NCBI GenBank assembly: GCA_002344055.1
Contig: DDTH01000006.1
Span: 411,037-475,036, forward strand
Direction: 5' to 3'
Origin: Sphingomonadales bacterium UBA2369
Lineage (GTDB): Bacteria; Pseudomonadota; Alphaproteobacteria; Sphingomonadales; Sphingomonadaceae
DNA: 64,000 nucleotides
In this document: positions 34,410 through 43,536 of the stretch, in pieces
Numbering within the stretch: the stretch's first letter is position 1
Layout of the letters: each line of letters opens with the position of its first letter
The notes under the pieces: model-generated
Database searches by the model: none
What the model saw: only the letters and a program-made list of their open reading frames with translations
What the model was told of the DNA's origin: nothing
Made by a program: the position numbers and the translations under genes

Positions 34410-37042
34410 CGGACTCCTCTCTTTCGAAACCGCCGGTTTCTTCCGGCCTGTTTGCGGCGGCCGTTTGTCGCCAGCTTGTCGACCCATTCGCCAGTCGACA
34501 GAAAGCGAAGAAGAGAGTCCTGCGCGGCTTGAAGGTGACCATTGTGCCGCCGCTTTCCTAAGCGCTGCACCCGATCAAAATACTGGGTCGCCGCCTCCTT
34601 AGCCGCACTTATTTGTTTGTGCTTCACAAGCGCCCCGATGTGCCCGAACGTCAGTGTGACAATCGGATACTGGTCCGATTCCCAATCTAATCGAGCGTCT
34701 TGCTCAAGCAGGGTCTTTACGGCGTCCCCCATCAGAGTGCGAGCTTCAGCGTCGTAAAGCGATCGACGATAAGCTGCCTTGAGCTGCACATCTGCAAGGG
34801 CGTGGGTCGCAAACTCGTTATCTGGGTATGCCTCGATCGATTTTTGCAAAACACGCAGAGCCGGTTCAATGCGGCCTATTTCAACTAAGAACTGTCCGTA
34901 TTGAAGCCAGAAGTGCCCATCCAGCTGAAATTCAATTTCGAAGCTCTCGTAGATACGGAGCACCTCTTCTACGCCAGTCTTCTGACGCACTAGAGTTCTA
35001 ACAAAGTTATGGTTCAGGAGGAATCTGAACAGTATTCCGTCGAAACGATCCACGTTCTTATAGATTGGGTGTCTATACTTCGTAAATGTTCTGAGCGCTT
35101 CGATCACCACAGATGCGACAGTACGTAGGTCGGCTACATTTTCGATAATGTGCCGAACATAAAGCTCGTGTCGGGCAATAAACCGTCCACCTTGGCCTTT
35201 AAGAACAATGCCCTCCGTTGCCCGAGCAGCCTCATCAAATGACCTTCTCGTACTCAATTTTTCATAGGCCTCGCGGATGGCCCCAGGAGAAATTCCTACC
35301 CTAGCCAAGGTCGCTATGCCTGCGAGAAGCACGAGTGCGCGGGAGTCGTCATCTGGAAGGCCCGAGAATTCGTTTGTAATCACCTTGGTGAACTGTTCGC
35401 CCTCGGTCGTTTCTTTGAGGGCGATTAGAAGCTGAGATTTAGATTTCGCGAGCCTTTCCAATCGCTCCGCCGGCGACATTTTGAGAAGCTTGGGAGCTGG
35501 CACAAAGGAGACCAGTCTCTCGATGAGGGGACGATGATCCTTCTGAGAGAACCGTTGAAATAAGTAGGAGACGGCCACATCACCCAGCCTCCGCTCTAGA
35601 TGATCTCGCCACTCACCTGATCGCGCGCTAGTGACTATCGTTATTCGTCCGTGCTTTATGGATAAGACATCTTCTTCAAACGAATCTCCAAATACGAATA
35701 CGTCAGAGATATATAGAACTAGGTGCTCGTCAGGATGTATCCTAGACAATAGATGAAGAGCACTTCGTAAGGACTTAACTTCACCGCGCAATTCGTATAT
35801 TTTCTGTTCCGGATAATCCTTGGAAAGGCTAAGTAAGCACTGCAATAACGCTGTTGTCTTGCCACTACCTGCTTGACCGTACGCCACAAATACGCGGGTA
35901 TGATCCAACACTGCAGCTTTCAGCCCTTTGTAGAGGGCTTCCGACGCATCAAGTTGCACTGGAATGTCACTGCTAGCGATACGCCAAGTAGGAGGACCTC
36001 CTTCTAGAAACTCCCGCGCGAATTGCCTCCGTTGACTCGGAGTCCAGGTTCCAACTTCCGCGGAGGTTGCGCCAGCCTCGATGAGAAAGAGCGACCGAGC
36101 AGTCTCAAGGTCCGCCAAGCTTACAGAGTGGCGCGTAGCTATCTCCCTCGCAACCTTGCTGACCTCTGCCGCCACGTCCACAGGTGACAACCGTTTAGAG
36201 AAGGTCGCCCGCAACCAGTCGGAAAAATCCGAGAGATAGCCTTGTAACGGAACTAGATTTCTAGCTCTATACGAGCCAGCTTGAACGGGCGTGAAGGAAT
36301 CAGGGGTTACAAGAAATGCGCGGCCCAGCCCTGAGTTGACCCGCCCTCTCGCCCGGTGAAGCTCAGCGCTCAGAATAGGCTCCTGGAGCCTTGTTCCGAT
36401 AAAGACAGGGGTAAAGCTTGCGTAGTCCTCGGCTAGCTTGCTGTACCAAGAATGCGTGCCAGATGTTAGCCATCTATTGTAATCGTCTGCAGTTAAAATG
36501 AAACCATGCTCGGATTTTAAAGCTTCACCATGCAGATGCACGACTTGAAGTATGTCTGTACCGCCTCCCTCTGTCGCTTTATCGATCAAACCATTATAGT
36601 ATCGGCGGATTTGCACGCCTCGATTGATATTTTCGATTGTATCGTCAATATTAAGAGTGTAAATTCGCCTCCAGGTATATTCGAACAGATGCTCTAGTTC
36701 ATCTGCTGGGCGTGTGCCGCAATAGAGTTCATGGAGTATCTGAAAGAGCTTCTGCTCGCTAATATAGGTTGGCACTGTTGCAGACAGAACATCAGTTAGG
36801 CTTTCGTCACTGTACGGTTGACCACAGTGATCGGCTAGGAATGCCGCCAACGCTCCGGCCATAGGAACTCGGTCGCCACTACGGTTTTCCGACGAGGCAG
36901 AAGCGCCCGCCCCGAGAACGAGGATAACCTCTCCGCGCTCCATCGAGCGCTTAAGAAACTGTTCGTCCTCGGCGGACTCAAATTTGATCAATGGCTCTCC
37001 CCCGTTGCATTCCAGATTAGCGGGATGATTAATCATAGTCAT
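34406..37042 (-). CDS. SIR2-like / STAND NTPase / helical-repeat protein, candidate antiphage (Avs5-like) gene
   Basis: An 878-residue protein with three parts. Residues 35-280 form a SIR2-like NADase domain: GAGAS at 44-48, the Asn of LNIDD at 131, and HLHG with H171; the usual catalytic Asn and His are thus present. Residues 370-560 form a P-loop STAND-type module: GQAGSGKTT at 389-397, Walker B LVLYISD at 441-447, and TSAR near 471. Residues 560-850 are helical, with TPR-like repeats (FWLQYGQFLVEIGRIEPALR). Known SIR2-STAND proteins deplete NAD after sensing phage. Codons and base composition are much AT-richer than neighbours, pointing to transfer. It is a single gene ending exactly against uvrA. 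The sensing target is unknown. Confidence 0.82.
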
Positions 37043-37097
37043 CAGCTGAGTCGCGCATCACTTCGGATATGCGTGATAGGGTACTCGGCTCAGAGAC

Positions 37098-37402
37098 TCA
37101 CCCCCGCGCCTCCCGCACCAACCTCTCCCGCTCCGCATCCGTCCTCGCCCGCGACCACCAGATCGCGTGCACCCCCTTCGGGCAGGGCGGCGGCCTGTCG
37201 GGGTCCGTAGGCGGCCCGCCTTCCGGCGGCTCATGCTCGCTCGGCCGCCCGCGATCAGCCATTTCGGAAGCGCGCCGCCGCCCAGGCCGATGAAGGCCGA
37301 GTCCCGGTCCGTCGCCGCCACGAACAGCCCCTTCGCCCGGCACTTGCTCGCCTTGCACCGCGCATTCCGCCCGATCAGGCTCCATTGCCGCCCGCGCAGC
37401 AC
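37098..37402 (-). pseudogene. Frameshifted small gene, about 100 codons
   Basis: From a GTG at 37402 one frame reads VLRGRQWSLIGRNARCKASK, then GLFVAATDRDSAFIGLGGG and ALPKWLIAGG. At about 37247 coding character moves to a second frame reading SEHEPPEGGPPTDPDRPPP, then CPKGVHAIWWSRARTDAERE, to a TGA at 37098. Both halves have the high third-position GC of genuine genes here, while each frame beyond the switch turns to Arg-rich noise. One extra or two missing bases would explain this. It lies 16 bp after the HNH gene, same strand. A sequencing error or programmed frameshift are alternatives. Function is unknown. Confidence 0.6.
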
Positions 37403-37418
37403 CGCCAGGCTCGCCTCT

Positions 37419-37838
37419 TTACTCAGGCCCTGACCAGAGTCGCTTGCGCGCGGCCTTGCTCATCGCCCTCAGATGAGCCGGGTAGCCTTCAACGTGCCGG
37501 GCCTTCTTCTCGCGCGTCTCGATAATGGCCGCCCGCCGGTCGAGCATGGTGAGGGCGAATTCGTCGGGCAGCAAATCCGCCTTCGCCAAATTGCAGAGTG
37601 CGCAGGCAGCGACGGAATTTGCAAAGGTGTCGGGTCCCCCTTTCGCTTGGGGAATGCAGTGATCGAGCGTGGCGTCGCCATCGGGCGAAAGCCGTATCTC
37701 GTCGCGGCAATAAGCGCATCGGCCATCCTGCGCCTTTAGATGCGCCTCCAGCCACGTGCGCCTGAGAACTCCGGCTTGCGCTCGATGCTCCTCCCAGGCC
37801 GCCTCAACCTGCGCTCTCTTTTCCTGCTCGCCGTGCAA
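37419..37838 (-). CDS. HNH endonuclease
   Basis: A 139-residue protein with a zinc-bound HNH core: CAYCRDEIRL, ATLDHCIPQAKGGPDTFANS with the catalytic His of DH, and AACALCNLAKADLLPDEF with the second CxxC. The family nicks or cleaves DNA; free-standing HNH proteins often belong to defence or mobile elements. I place the start at a TTG preceded by GGAGGGG five bases upstream; a GTG 14 codons earlier, at the end of the preceding gene, is the alternative. GC-rich codons match the backbone, unlike the SIR2-like gene nearby. Confidence 0.85.
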   Translation of the reverse strand: MHGEQEKRAQVEAAWEEHRAQAGVLRRTWLEAHLKAQDGRCAYCRDEIRLSPDGDATLDHCIPQAKGGPDTFANSVAACALCNLAKADLLPDEFALTMLDRRAAIIETREKKARHVEGYPAHLRAMSKAARKRLWSGPE

Positions 37839-37879
37839 GCGCTCCCCTCCAAACGCCGTTCGATTACGGCAACAGCGCA

Positions 37880-38632
37880 CTAATTGCCGCTCTTCCCCCG
37901 CCCCTCCACCACCTCCAGATCCACCGGCAACGCCCCCGACCGCAGCGCAATCGCGAGCTGGTTGGCGGCCTCCTGCGTGAAATCGCCGGCGATGCTCGCC
38001 TGGCCGCCCAGGATCGGCTCGTTGATCACCGGGGCGGAGATCACTTCGTCGTCGATCACGATGGCGAAGAGCTTGCCGACACTGTCGCGCGTCGCGATCG
38101 CGAAGCGGCGGCCGCCGGCTTCGTCGAAGATGATGTCGACGGTGGGCATGCCCTGCACATTGTAGCTGGGCCGGGCGTCGCGGATCCGCTCGCCGGTCAG
38201 GATCGCGCGCCGCTGGACGGCGATGCGGGCGCCTTCTCCGCCGCCCGGATAGGCAAGCACCTCATAGTTCAGCGTCGGCTCGCCCGCCATGATCTGCGCC
38301 TGGCTGACATTCTCCTCGACCAGCCGGAATTCGATCCGGCCGCGCCGGTCGAGCAGGGTCCGGACCGCCGCTTCGTCCGCGCGGTCGTCGAGCCGGACCA
38401 GGATGCGCTTCGCCCCCTCGCGCTCGACCCGTGCGCCCGGCACGCCGAGCATGGCAAGCCGCTGCACGGCGATCGCGCGGGTGGCGTCCATCATCCCTTC
38501 GGACGGCAGCTCCGCCCCCTTCGCCTCGAATAGCAATTCTCCTGGTTCGGCATTGGCGCAGGCCGTCAGCAGACCGGAGGTCAGGCTCCCCAACGCCAGC
38601 ATTGCCAGCACGAACGAACGCATTCCGGACAT
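37880..38632 (-). CDS. SecD P1-head-like lipoprotein without membrane channel domain
   Basis: A 250-residue protein with a lipoprotein signal (MRSFVLAMLALGSLTSGLLTAC). The mature part resembles the periplasmic P1 domain of SecD: LVRLDDRADEAAVRTLLDRR, GRIEFRLVEENVSQ, VDIIFDEAGGRRFAIATRDS, VGKLFAIVIDDEVISAPVIN, and GGQASIAGDFTQEAANQLAIA. SecD proper has six C-terminal membrane helices after this domain; they are entirely missing. It may be a stand-alone chaperone-like outer-membrane or periplasmic protein. Its stop abuts the HNH gene. Confidence 0.8.
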   Translation of the reverse strand: MSGMRSFVLAMLALGSLTSGLLTACANAEPGELLFEAKGAELPSEGMMDATRAIAVQRLAMLGVPGARVEREGAKRILVRLDDRADEAAVRTLLDRRGRIEFRLVEENVSQAQIMAGEPTLNYEVLAYPGGGEGARIAVQRRAILTGERIRDARPSYNVQGMPTVDIIFDEAGGRRFAIATRDSVGKLFAIVIDDEVISAPVINEPILGGQASIAGDFTQEAANQLAIALRSGALPVDLEVVEGRGKSGN

Positions 38633-38963
38633 AAGACGAAGCCCCCCGCCACGATTTGCGCCCCACGATAGCCGAACTTTGCGGGCTTGGGGACGGGGTC
38701 GGCGCGCGCCCTCTTTCCGCCACGCCCACGCCCGCAAATCCTATTTCCTTGCGCGATAGGATTGCGCTTGTTCTACGATCCGGATGGACAGGCAGAATCT
38801 TCCCCCGGCCCCATCCGCCACCGCCGTCACCCGCTTCCCGGCTTCGCGCGGCGACCGCCACCGGGCCGCACGGCGATGCTCACCGCACGGGAGGGCCCCC
38901 CGCGATTCCGTGTGACATTCGTGACATTCGCGACATTCGAGACCGCTCTCGCGCCGTCCGCCC
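38633..38963. other. 331-bp intergenic region with three tandem GACATTCG units
   Basis: No reading frame here has convincing codon usage or a family match. The only structure I see is at 38912-38941, where GTGACATTC, GTGACATTCG and CGACATTCGA lie in tandem. The rest is GC-rich and probably holds the SecD-like gene's promoter and the 3' untranslated end of the membrane protein gene at 38964. Confidence 0.6.
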
Positions 38964-40238
38964 CTACCGCGCCAGCGCGAATGCCGTGGCCCAGAAGATC
39001 AGGATCGCGATGAGGGCGATGGCCAGCACCAGCGCCTGCGCGATCGCCAGCAGGCGGAGCCTGTCGACCACTCCCGGCTCATGCTGCGTCTCGCGGACGA
39101 TGGCGACGAACAGGCCGAACGGCGCGAGCTGCAGCAGCAGGAAGCCGGGCAGGCCGCTCAGCACATTGCTTTGCGTGACGCCCGCCGCGTTCGGCCAGGG
39201 CGAGATCATTTGCCCCATGCCGATCAGCAGGCCGTCGCCCGCGCGGTACATGATGCCGAGCAAAAGGAGGGACAAAGCATAGGCCAGGAAGCCCTTCGCC
39301 GCCTGCCCGGCCGCATAGCCGCGGGTCGAGACGCGCCAGCCCCTTTTGCGCAGGATCGCATTCGCGCCGCCGCCCACCAGCGCCGCGAGCAGGGTCCCCG
39401 CGCCGATCGCGGCGGCGAGCGAAACGAGCAGCTGGACGTTGCCGAGCAGCGGGCCGACCGGCAACGGGCTGGCCATCGCCCACAGCTTCACCGCCAGCCA
39501 GATTCCGGCCGCCGGCACGATCAGCAGCAGGACGGCCAGCACCGCCCAGCGCGCCGGCCGCTTCAGCTTCGGCGTCACCGGCAGGGCCTTGTGCAGCCGC
39601 CAGGTCCCGACCGCGATCCCCGCCGCGGCCAGCAGCACCAGCCCGAAGGTCGCGGTGCGGCCGACCAGCGACAGCGTCTCGGCGGAGGGTGCGGTCAGCA
39701 CAGGGCCGAGGCCGGGCACCAGTTCCGGCCCGCCATTGCTGACGCTGAGCCCGCTCAGCAGCACGAATGCGACGATCACCGCCGCGACGATCAGCATGGC
39801 GATCGCGCCTTGCTTCACCGCCTCCCACCAGCCGATCCGTCCGCCCGCCAGCGTCACCGCGCCCCACAAGGCCGTGCCGGTCACCCCCGTAACCACTGCG
39901 ATGCCGAGCGTCACCCCCAGCAGCACATACATGAAGGTCCAGACCAGCCAGACCGCGCCGGCCCCGCCGAGCAGAATCAGCAGGGCGAGGCCGCCGCCCT
40001 CGCCGCCCCCCGTGGAGGTGCCGGGCGACCAGCCGCTCTGCCCGCCCCAGGACGGCGCCGTGCTGGTGCTGTTATTGCCGGCCGCGTTGCGCTCCGCATT
40101 CTCCCGCCACTGGCGCTGGCGCTCGGCCTCCTCCCGCTCGCGTTGCTCACGCCCCGCGTTGAACTGGCTGGAATCCATGCCGTACTGCCACTGGCGGTTC
40201 TGGTGCCCGGCCTTCCACGGATCGTTCTCGTCGTTCAT
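38964..40238 (-). CDS. Multi-pass membrane protein of unknown function
   Basis: A 424-residue protein. The first 75 residues are polar and charged (REQREREEAERQRQWRENAE, then Asn/Ser/Gly-rich), followed by about nine hydrophobic helices, among them LALLILLGGAGAVWLVWTFM, AIAMLIVAAVIVAFVLLSGL and LVLAIALIAILIFWATAFAL at the C-terminus. No transporter signature or Cys/His cluster is evident and I do not recognise a family. It is 9 bp downstream of the Tat-exported protein gene on the same strand, so they likely form an operon. Confidence 0.75.
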   Translation of the reverse strand: MNDENDPWKAGHQNRQWQYGMDSSQFNAGREQREREEAERQRQWRENAERNAAGNNSTSTAPSWGGQSGWSPGTSTGGGEGGGLALLILLGGAGAVWLVWTFMYVLLGVTLGIAVVTGVTGTALWGAVTLAGGRIGWWEAVKQGAIAMLIVAAVIVAFVLLSGLSVSNGGPELVPGLGPVLTAPSAETLSLVGRTATFGLVLLAAAGIAVGTWRLHKALPVTPKLKRPARWAVLAVLLLIVPAAGIWLAVKLWAMASPLPVGPLLGNVQLLVSLAAAIGAGTLLAALVGGGANAILRKRGWRVSTRGYAAGQAAKGFLAYALSLLLLGIMYRAGDGLLIGMGQMISPWPNAAGVTQSNVLSGLPGFLLLQLAPFGLFVAIVRETQHEPGVVDRLRLLAIAQALVLAIALIAILIFWATAFALAR

Positions 40239-40247
40239 CGCGTGCGC

Positions 40248-40883
40248 CTAGCCGCTGATGAACTGGCCGAAGCGCCAGCGCCGCGCCGTCGGCACCCCGC
40301 GCTCGGTGGGGATCTCGCCATAGTACATCTCGACCTCCTCGGGCACGATCGGCGGCAGGCTGCCCTGCATCCAGCCGACGAGCCAGTCGCGCTGCTTGTC
40401 GTCGAACACCGATCGGATGACGACGCGGGTGTGGCCGGTGCTGTCGACATCCTGGAAGCGAGTCATGATCAGATCGCCGGGCTTCAGATCCCCCGGCGGG
40501 ATTTCGGCGGTGTTGTCGATCACGTTGGCAGCGCCGAGATTGCGCATGAACAAAGCGGCGGCACGGTCATTGTCGTCGCCCGGCTTGAAGGTGAACCATT
40601 GCCGCTTGGTGCGCCCGCCCGATCGCGCGAAATAGAAGAGCCGCACCGGCAGCCGCTGATCGTGGGCGAACTGCACCAGGCCCTTCAGCGCCAGGTCGGC
40701 GCAGTCGATCGGCTTGTCATAGGCCTTGGCGAATTCGACCATGAAGCGGCTGTATTTCTCCTGCACGTCGGGGCTCCACAGCCTGGCCTGCTGCGCGAAG
40801 GCCCGGCCCGGCGCCAGTAGGCCGATGCCGGCGGCCGCGAGTGCGCCGCCCAACACGGCACGCCGTGAAAAATAACCCCCCAT
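40248..40883 (-). CDS. Tat-exported protein, possible Cys/His hydrolase-like fold
   Basis: A 211-residue protein with an N-terminal signal containing twin arginines (FSRRAVLGGALAAAGIGLLA, cleavage near AFAQ). The mature part has KPIDCADLALKGLVQFAHDQ and later PGDLIMTRFQDVDSTGHTRV; a Cys at a helix start and a His after GDLI recall NlpC/P60-CHAP enzymes, but the match is loose. Residues FTFKPGDDNDRAAALF are unassigned. It precedes the membrane protein gene by 9 bp. Function unknown. Confidence 0.72.
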   Translation of the reverse strand: MGGYFSRRAVLGGALAAAGIGLLAPGRAFAQQARLWSPDVQEKYSRFMVEFAKAYDKPIDCADLALKGLVQFAHDQRLPVRLFYFARSGGRTKRQWFTFKPGDDNDRAAALFMRNLGAANVIDNTAEIPPGDLKPGDLIMTRFQDVDSTGHTRVVIRSVFDDKQRDWLVGWMQGSLPPIVPEEVEMYYGEIPTERGVPTARRWRFGQFISG

Positions 40884-40954
40884 TTGTCGGCCCCCTTTCG
40901 ACAGGTGCGACTATCACCGATATGTCCCTGCGGAACAATGGAGTGAGCGCGGGC

Positions 40955-41494
40955 ATGGCGGACGATTGGCGCAAGGACGTGCTCGGCTTCTGGTTCGGGC
41001 TGGACGAGCGCAGGCACTGGACCCGCGACGATGCCCTCGACGCCGAATGCGCGAGCCGGTTCGGCGCGCTGTGGAAAAGCGAGCGCGGCAAGCCGCTCGA
41101 CACCTTCCTGACCGATCCGGACGGGGCGCTGGCGGCGGTCATCCTGTTCGATCAATTCCCGCGCAACATGTTCCGCGACGATCCGCGGGCCTTCGCCACC
41201 GACCCGCTCGCCCGCGACATCGCCGCCGCGATGGTCGATCGCCGCTGGGATCAGAGCATCGCGGAGGAGCGACGGCACTTCGTCTATATGCCGTTCGAGC
41301 ATAGCGAGCGGCTTGAGGACCAGGACCGGTCGCTCCAATTGTTCGCGGCGCTGGGCAATGATTTCTATTCCGATTTCGCGCGCAAGCATCGCGACGTCAT
41401 CGTCCGCTTCGGCCGCTTCCCGCATCGCAACGAGGTGCTCGGCCGCGCCTCGACCCCCGAGGAAGCGGCATTCGGGCTGGAGCCGGCCTGGTGA
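40955..41494 (+). CDS. DUF924 family protein
   Basis: A 179-residue helical protein starting MADDWRKDVLGFWFG, with the family marks LAAVILFDQFPRNMFRDDPR, FVYMPFEHSERLEDQDRSLQ and RFGRFPHRNEVLGRASTPEE. DUF924 has a TPR-like fold; no biochemical role is established to my knowledge. In-frame GTG (40943) and ATG (40922) starts exist upstream; I chose the ATG giving the usual N-terminus. Its stop overlaps the GTG of the DUF2007 gene. Confidence 0.87.
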   Translation: MADDWRKDVLGFWFGLDERRHWTRDDALDAECASRFGALWKSERGKPLDTFLTDPDGALAAVILFDQFPRNMFRDDPRAFATDPLARDIAAAMVDRRWDQSIAEERRHFVYMPFEHSERLEDQDRSLQLFAALGNDFYSDFARKHRDVIVRFGRFPHRNEVLGRASTPEEAAFGLEPAW

Positions 41495-41694
41495 GCCTGA
41501 CCGAGCTTGGCCGCTATCATGACCGGTTCGAGGCGGAGATTATCTGTGGGCGCCTCCATGCCGAAGGACTGGACGCTCTGGTCTTCGACACCGGCCTCGG
41601 CGCCTCTTATGGCAACGCCTTTCCGGTCCGGTTGATGGTGCTAGAAGAGGATCTGGATGCGGCGCGGGCGATCCTCGCCACCAGCGCCGATTGA
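41491..41694 (+). CDS. DUF2007 family small protein
   Basis: A 67-residue protein: RYHDRFEAEIICGRLHAEGL, DTGLGASYGNAFPVRLMV and EEDLDAARAIL, the pattern of the ferredoxin-like DUF2007 domain, sometimes called putative signal transducing protein. The GTG start overlaps the DUF924 stop (GTGA), so the pair is co-translated. The fold is related to PII-like small ligand-binding modules by general resemblance only. Confidence 0.82.
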   Translation: MSLTELGRYHDRFEAEIICGRLHAEGLDALVFDTGLGASYGNAFPVRLMVLEEDLDAARAILATSAD

Positions 41695-41761
41695 CGGCGC
41701 CGGACAAAGTGATTTATTTGACTAATACAGTTCAGTTGCCGGGAAGGGGTACGACCTGATC

Positions 41762-42679
41762 ATGGAGCCGGTGCTCGAACTCGCCGATCTGTCGAAAAGC
41801 TATGGCCGCGGCGAGCGCGCCGTGCATGCGGTACGCCACGTCTCGCTGACGGTCGGCCCGGCCGAAGTCTATGGCTTCCTCGGCCCTAATGGCGCGGGCA
41901 AGAGCACGACGATCCGCATGCTGCTGGGTCTGATCCGGCCGAGCGGCGGGCAATTGCGCCTGTTTGGGCAGACACTCTCCGATGACCCTTCGCCCCTGCG
42001 CCGGGTCGGTTCGCTGGTCGACGGCGGCAATTTCTATCCCTTCCTGTCGGGCCGCAGGAATCTGGAAGTACTCGCCCGCACGATGGGCCGGGGCCTCGAC
42101 CGGATCGACGATCTGCTCGCCCAGGTCGGCCTGGCCAAAGATGGCGGCCGCAAGGTGAAGGGCTATTCGACCGGAATGCGCCAGCGACTGGGCGTCGCCG
42201 CCGCCCTGCTGGGCGATCCGGATCTGATCATCCTCGACGAGCCGGCCAACGGCCTCGACGCCGCCGGTATTCAGGAAATGCGCGTGCTGATCCGCGGGCT
42301 GGCAGAGGATCATGGCAAGACGGTCTTCCTCTCCAGCCACTTGCTGCACGAGGTGCAGCAGCTCTGCGACCGCGTGGCGATCATCAGCCAGGGGGCGATG
42401 ATCCACGAATCGCGGATCGCCGATCTGCTGCGCCACGACCGAGGTTACCGGGTCGAGGCGTCGCCGCTGAATGTCGCGGAAGCGGCGCTGGCCGCGCGCT
42501 GGCCGACCCGGATCGATGGCGAGGCATTGCTGGTCGATGCGGCGCGGGAGGACGTGCCCGATCTGGTCCGCCGTCTGGTCGGGGCCGGTGCCGATGTGTA
42601 CGGCGTTGCCCCCACGCAACGCAATCTGGAGGAAGTCTTCCTGTCGATGACCCAGAGCGGGGAGACGCCCGATGCTTGA
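41762..42679 (+). CDS. ABC-2 type transporter ATP-binding protein
   Basis: A 305-residue ABC ATPase. Walker A is GPNGAGKST, the signature YSTGMRQRLGVAAALLGDP, Walker B LIILDEPANGLD, and the H-loop VFLSSHLLHEV. A C-terminal domain of about 80 residues follows, as in the drug-resistance (BcrA/DrrA) subfamily. It pairs with the permease gene that starts 8 bp before its stop. The 67 bp upstream contain an AT-rich stretch with TTGACTAATACAGTTCA, which may hold an operator or promoter. Substrate is unknown. Confidence 0.92.
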   Translation: MEPVLELADLSKSYGRGERAVHAVRHVSLTVGPAEVYGFLGPNGAGKSTTIRMLLGLIRPSGGQLRLFGQTLSDDPSPLRRVGSLVDGGNFYPFLSGRRNLEVLARTMGRGLDRIDDLLAQVGLAKDGGRKVKGYSTGMRQRLGVAAALLGDPDLIILDEPANGLDAAGIQEMRVLIRGLAEDHGKTVFLSSHLLHEVQQLCDRVAIISQGAMIHESRIADLLRHDRGYRVEASPLNVAEAALAARWPTRIDGEALLVDAAREDVPDLVRRLVGAGADVYGVAPTQRNLEEVFLSMTQSGETPDA

Positions 42680-43526
42680 CGCCTTCTCCGCCGAAGCGCT
42701 GAAACTGCGCCGCCACCGCGCCACCTGGTTCCTGGTCTGGATCTTTCCGATCGCCGCTCTGGTGCTCTATTCGGTCGCCATTCTGGTCCAGCTCGGCCGG
42801 GGCCTGCCGCCGTCCCCGGTGGCGCCGGCGCTGGACAGCTGGCTGGACAATGCCGCCAATTTCTGGAGCCTGCCCCGCAGCGGCTTCGGCCGGATCATGG
42901 TCACCGCTTATGTCGCGGTCGTCTTTGCGGGCGAATATGCGTGGAACACGTGGAAGCTGATCGTGCCGCATCGCGCGCGGGCCAGCCTGATCGCCGCCAA
43001 ATTCGCGGTCAGCCTGCTGCTCGTCTACGCGGCCTTCTTCGCCGCCGCCCTGCTGGTGAATTTCCTTGGCTGGCTGCCCGGCGCGCTGAAGGGCGATGCG
43101 ATGCCGGAAGGGATTACGGCTGGCGGGATCGCGGCGGCCCACCTGAAAGGATTGGCGGCAAGCCTGCCCGGCGTGCTGCTGAGCGCGGCGATCGCGGCCC
43201 TCGCGGCGATCCTGACCCGGACGACGGCCGCAGCCATCGTGATCGGCATCGTCGTCATCACGCTCGAGCAATTGTTCACGACATTCGGCCCGGTGCTGTC
43301 GCTCTATCTGCCGGGCGTGGTGGAAGGACTCTATAACGCGCTGCCAGGCTACCATCTCGGCAACCTGACCGGCTGGATCCTCGACGGCAGCGGCCGGATC
43401 GTGCCGTTCCCGAACGAGACGACGATTGCCTGGGGCTGGGAAGGCTCGCTTGCGATCGTCACGGCGTGGATCGGCGGACTGATGGCGCTGAGCTTCTGGC
43501 GCTTCGGTCGGCAGGACATCAACTGA
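42672..43526 (+). CDS. ABC-2 type transporter permease
   Basis: A 284-residue membrane protein with about six helices, starting MLDAFSAEALKLRRHRATWF; conserved-looking loops include VVFAGEYAWNTWKLIVPHRA, typical of ABC-2 permeases, and LTRTTAAAIVIGIVVITLEQ. It forms the channel for the ATPase encoded just upstream, with which it overlaps by 8 bp. Export of a lipid, peptide or antibiotic is usual for this class; nothing here narrows it. The MFS gene follows after 10 bp. Confidence 0.9.
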   Translation: MLDAFSAEALKLRRHRATWFLVWIFPIAALVLYSVAILVQLGRGLPPSPVAPALDSWLDNAANFWSLPRSGFGRIMVTAYVAVVFAGEYAWNTWKLIVPHRARASLIAAKFAVSLLLVYAAFFAAALLVNFLGWLPGALKGDAMPEGITAGGIAAAHLKGLAASLPGVLLSAAIAALAAILTRTTAAAIVIGIVVITLEQLFTTFGPVLSLYLPGVVEGLYNALPGYHLGNLTGWILDGSGRIVPFPNETTIAWGWEGSLAIVTAWIGGLMALSFWRFGRQDIN

Positions 43527-43536
43527 GTCCGCAGCG

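Noticed and set aside
41695..41761. Promoter before the ABC exporter pair
   Set aside because: TTGACT is present at 41718 but no -10 element at a proper distance; left as an AT-rich region of unknown role.
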